Below, piece by piece: positions 5,655 through 6,885 of a DNA stretch of 6,885 nt. The stretch's first letter is position 1, and each line of letters starts with the position of its first letter. The stretch is from the NCBI GenBank assembly GCA_002343445.1, contig DDSP01000055.1, forward strand, positions 1-6,885, in the 5' to 3' direction. The notes under the pieces were generated by a model that was given only the letters and a program-made list of their open reading frames with translations, ran no database searches and had not been told where the DNA came from. The stretch comes from Chthonomonas sp. UBA2387 (GTDB lineage Bacteria > Armatimonadota > Fimbriimonadia > Fimbriimonadales > Fimbriimonadaceae). The position numbers and the translations under genes were made by a program.

Positions 5655-6885
5655 ATGTCCCTCGCCGACCTCATCCACCCGCACCGCCACGCGCTCGCCG
5701 ACGTCGATCCCGACATCGCCCGCCTGATCCACGAGGAAGAGGCGCGGCAGGAGCACAATCTGGAGCTCATCGCCAGCGAGAACATCGCCAGCCGAGCCGT
5801 GCGCGAAGCCATGATGAGCGTGCTGACCGACAAGTACGCCGAGGGCTACCCCAAGAAGCGGTACTACGGCGGGTGCGAGGTGGTGGACGAGGTCGAGCAG
5901 CTCGCCATTGACCGGGTGAAGGCCCTTTATGGAGCGAAGTTCGCCAACGTGCAGCCGCACAGCGGCGCGCAGGCCAACATGGCCGTCTACTTCGCGTTCC
6001 TGAAGCCGGGGGACACGATTCTGGCCATGAACCTGTCGCACGGCGGCCACTTGACGCACGGCAGCCCGGTGAACTTCACGGGCCAGATGTACAACGTGGT
6101 GCCCTACGGCGTGCGGCAGGACACCGAGATGATCGACTACGACGAGGTTCGCGATCTGGCGCGGCAGCATCGGCCGAAGATGATCGTCAGCGGCGCTTCG
6201 GCCTACTCGCGGCAGATCGACTTCAAGACGTTCCGCGAGATCGCCGACGAAGTTGGCGCGTTGCACATGACCGACATGGCGCACTACAGCGGCCTGATCG
6301 CGGCGGGCGAGTACCCCTCGCCTGTCGGCCACGCGCATTTTGTGACCAGCACCACGCACAAGAGCATCCGCGGCCCGCGCGGCGGCATGATCTTCTGCGA
6401 GGAGGAGGAGCACGCCAAGGCCATCGACAAGTCGGTGTTCCCCGGCATTCAGGGCGGCCCGCTCATGCACGTCATCGCGGCCAAGGCCGTGTGCTTCTTA
6501 GAGGCCTCGAAGCCTTCGTTCAAGGAGTATCAGCGGCAGATCCGGCTGAACGCCGAGGCCCTTGCGTCTTGTCTGATCGAAGAAGGCTTCCGAATCGTGA
6601 GCGGCGGGACCGATTCGCACCTGATGCTGGTGGACCTGCGGCCTTATGGGGTAACGGGCAAGGCGGCGCAGACGACGCTGGACAAGGTGCACATCACGTG
6701 CAACCGCAACTCGATCCCGTTCGACCCGGAGAAGATGTTCGTGACGAGCGGCGTCCGATTGGGCACGCCTGCGGTGACGACGCGGGGGATGAAGACGGAG
6801 GAGATGCGGATCATCGCGGCGATGATCGCCCGGGCGCTGCGCCATTCGGAGGACGAGGCGGAGTTGGAGCGAGTGCGGAAGTGGG
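5655..6885 (+). CDS. glyA: Serine hydroxymethyltransferase (3' end beyond the window)
   Basis: 410 codons of a PLP enzyme that interconverts serine and glycine and loads one-carbon units onto tetrahydrofolate, cytoplasmic and normally a homodimer or tetramer. Key residues are all present: the PLP lysine K236 in STTHKSIRGPRGG (232-244), D207 and H210 in TDMAH (206-210), the ring-stacking H132 in SHGGHLTHG (128-136), KYAEGYPKKRYYGG (60-73) with the catalytic Glu E63, and the carboxylate-binding Arg R368 in GVRLGTPAVTTRG. The active-site loop reads MAHYSGL, where many bacterial enzymes have MAHVAGL; the Ser is common in eukaryotic forms. The usual length is about 415-430 residues, so only the last 10-20 are missing beyond 6885. 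The frame is open from ATG 5655 to the edge without interruption. It diverges from deoC. Confidence 0.98.
   Translation, partial: MSLADLIHPHRHALADVDPDIARLIHEEEARQEHNLELIASENIASRAVREAMMSVLTDKYAEGYPKKRYYGGCEVVDEVEQLAIDRVKALYGAKFANVQPHSGAQANMAVYFAFLKPGDTILAMNLSHGGHLTHGSPVNFTGQMYNVVPYGVRQDTEMIDYDEVRDLARQHRPKMIVSGASAYSRQIDFKTFREIADEVGALHMTDMAHYSGLIAAGEYPSPVGHAHFVTSTTHKSIRGPRGGMIFCEEEEHAKAIDKSVFPGIQGGPLMHVIAAKAVCFLEASKPSFKEYQRQIRLNAEALASCLIEEGFRIVSGGTDSHLMLVDLRPYGVTGKAAQTTLDKVHITCNRNSIPFDPEKMFVTSGVRLGTPAVTTRGMKTEEMRIIAAMIARALRHSEDEAELERVRKW

Noticed and set aside
5418..6470. 350-codon minus-strand open frame opposite glyA
   Set aside because: Glycine/valine/histidine-rich antisense frame to a fully conserved SHMT; no motifs of its own.

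Overview
The window is GC-rich bacterial DNA with five well-supported protein genes and two non-coding stretches. The layout is (i) 1-553, mostly non-coding, with several short repeats and possibly the last codons of an upstream gene; (ii) a plus-strand secreted M14 zinc carboxypeptidase-like gene (554-2158); (iii) a short convergent gap; (iv) a tightly spaced minus-strand run, read in the order deoC (5619-4651), a secreted CBM9-like protein (4641-3595) and a GspE/PilB-type secretion ATPase (3557-2253); (v) a 35-bp divergent spacer; and (vi) a plus-strand glyA that runs off the right edge. Most long open frames on the opposite strands are GC-driven shadows of these genes.

Organism: high GC, no good Shine-Dalgarno sequences, a secreted M14 peptidase of the large two-part type, a CBM9-like secreted protein and a hairpin-forming GC-rich intergenic repeat would fit an environmental didermic bacterium such as Armatimonadota (Fimbriimonadia-like) or a planctomycete-type lineage. 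This is a weak inference: there is no rRNA or other phylogenetic marker beyond housekeeping enzymes.

How the genes may work together: deoC (deoxyribose-phosphate aldolase, deoxynucleoside breakdown to acetaldehyde and glyceraldehyde 3-phosphate) and glyA (serine hydroxymethyltransferase, one-carbon supply) diverge from one very short spacer and could share control. The two genes after deoC have no metabolic link to it that I know. One is an exported carbohydrate-binding-like protein with a pilin-like C-terminal segment, and the next is a pilus/type II secretion ATPase that lacks the usual N-terminal domain. Their closeness suggests co-transcription but does not prove shared function.

I do not see a convincing undescribed system here. 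The points most worth checking are: a DeoC that resembles the long, animal-type DERA rather than the E. coli form; the N-domain-less GspE/PilB ATPase; a recurring AT-rich hexamer 5-7 nt before several start codons with no Shine-Dalgarno sequence, which would fit leaderless transcription; and the repeats in the 120-553 region, including a 40-bp tandem hairpin repeat and helically phased GTTCGGC repeats.
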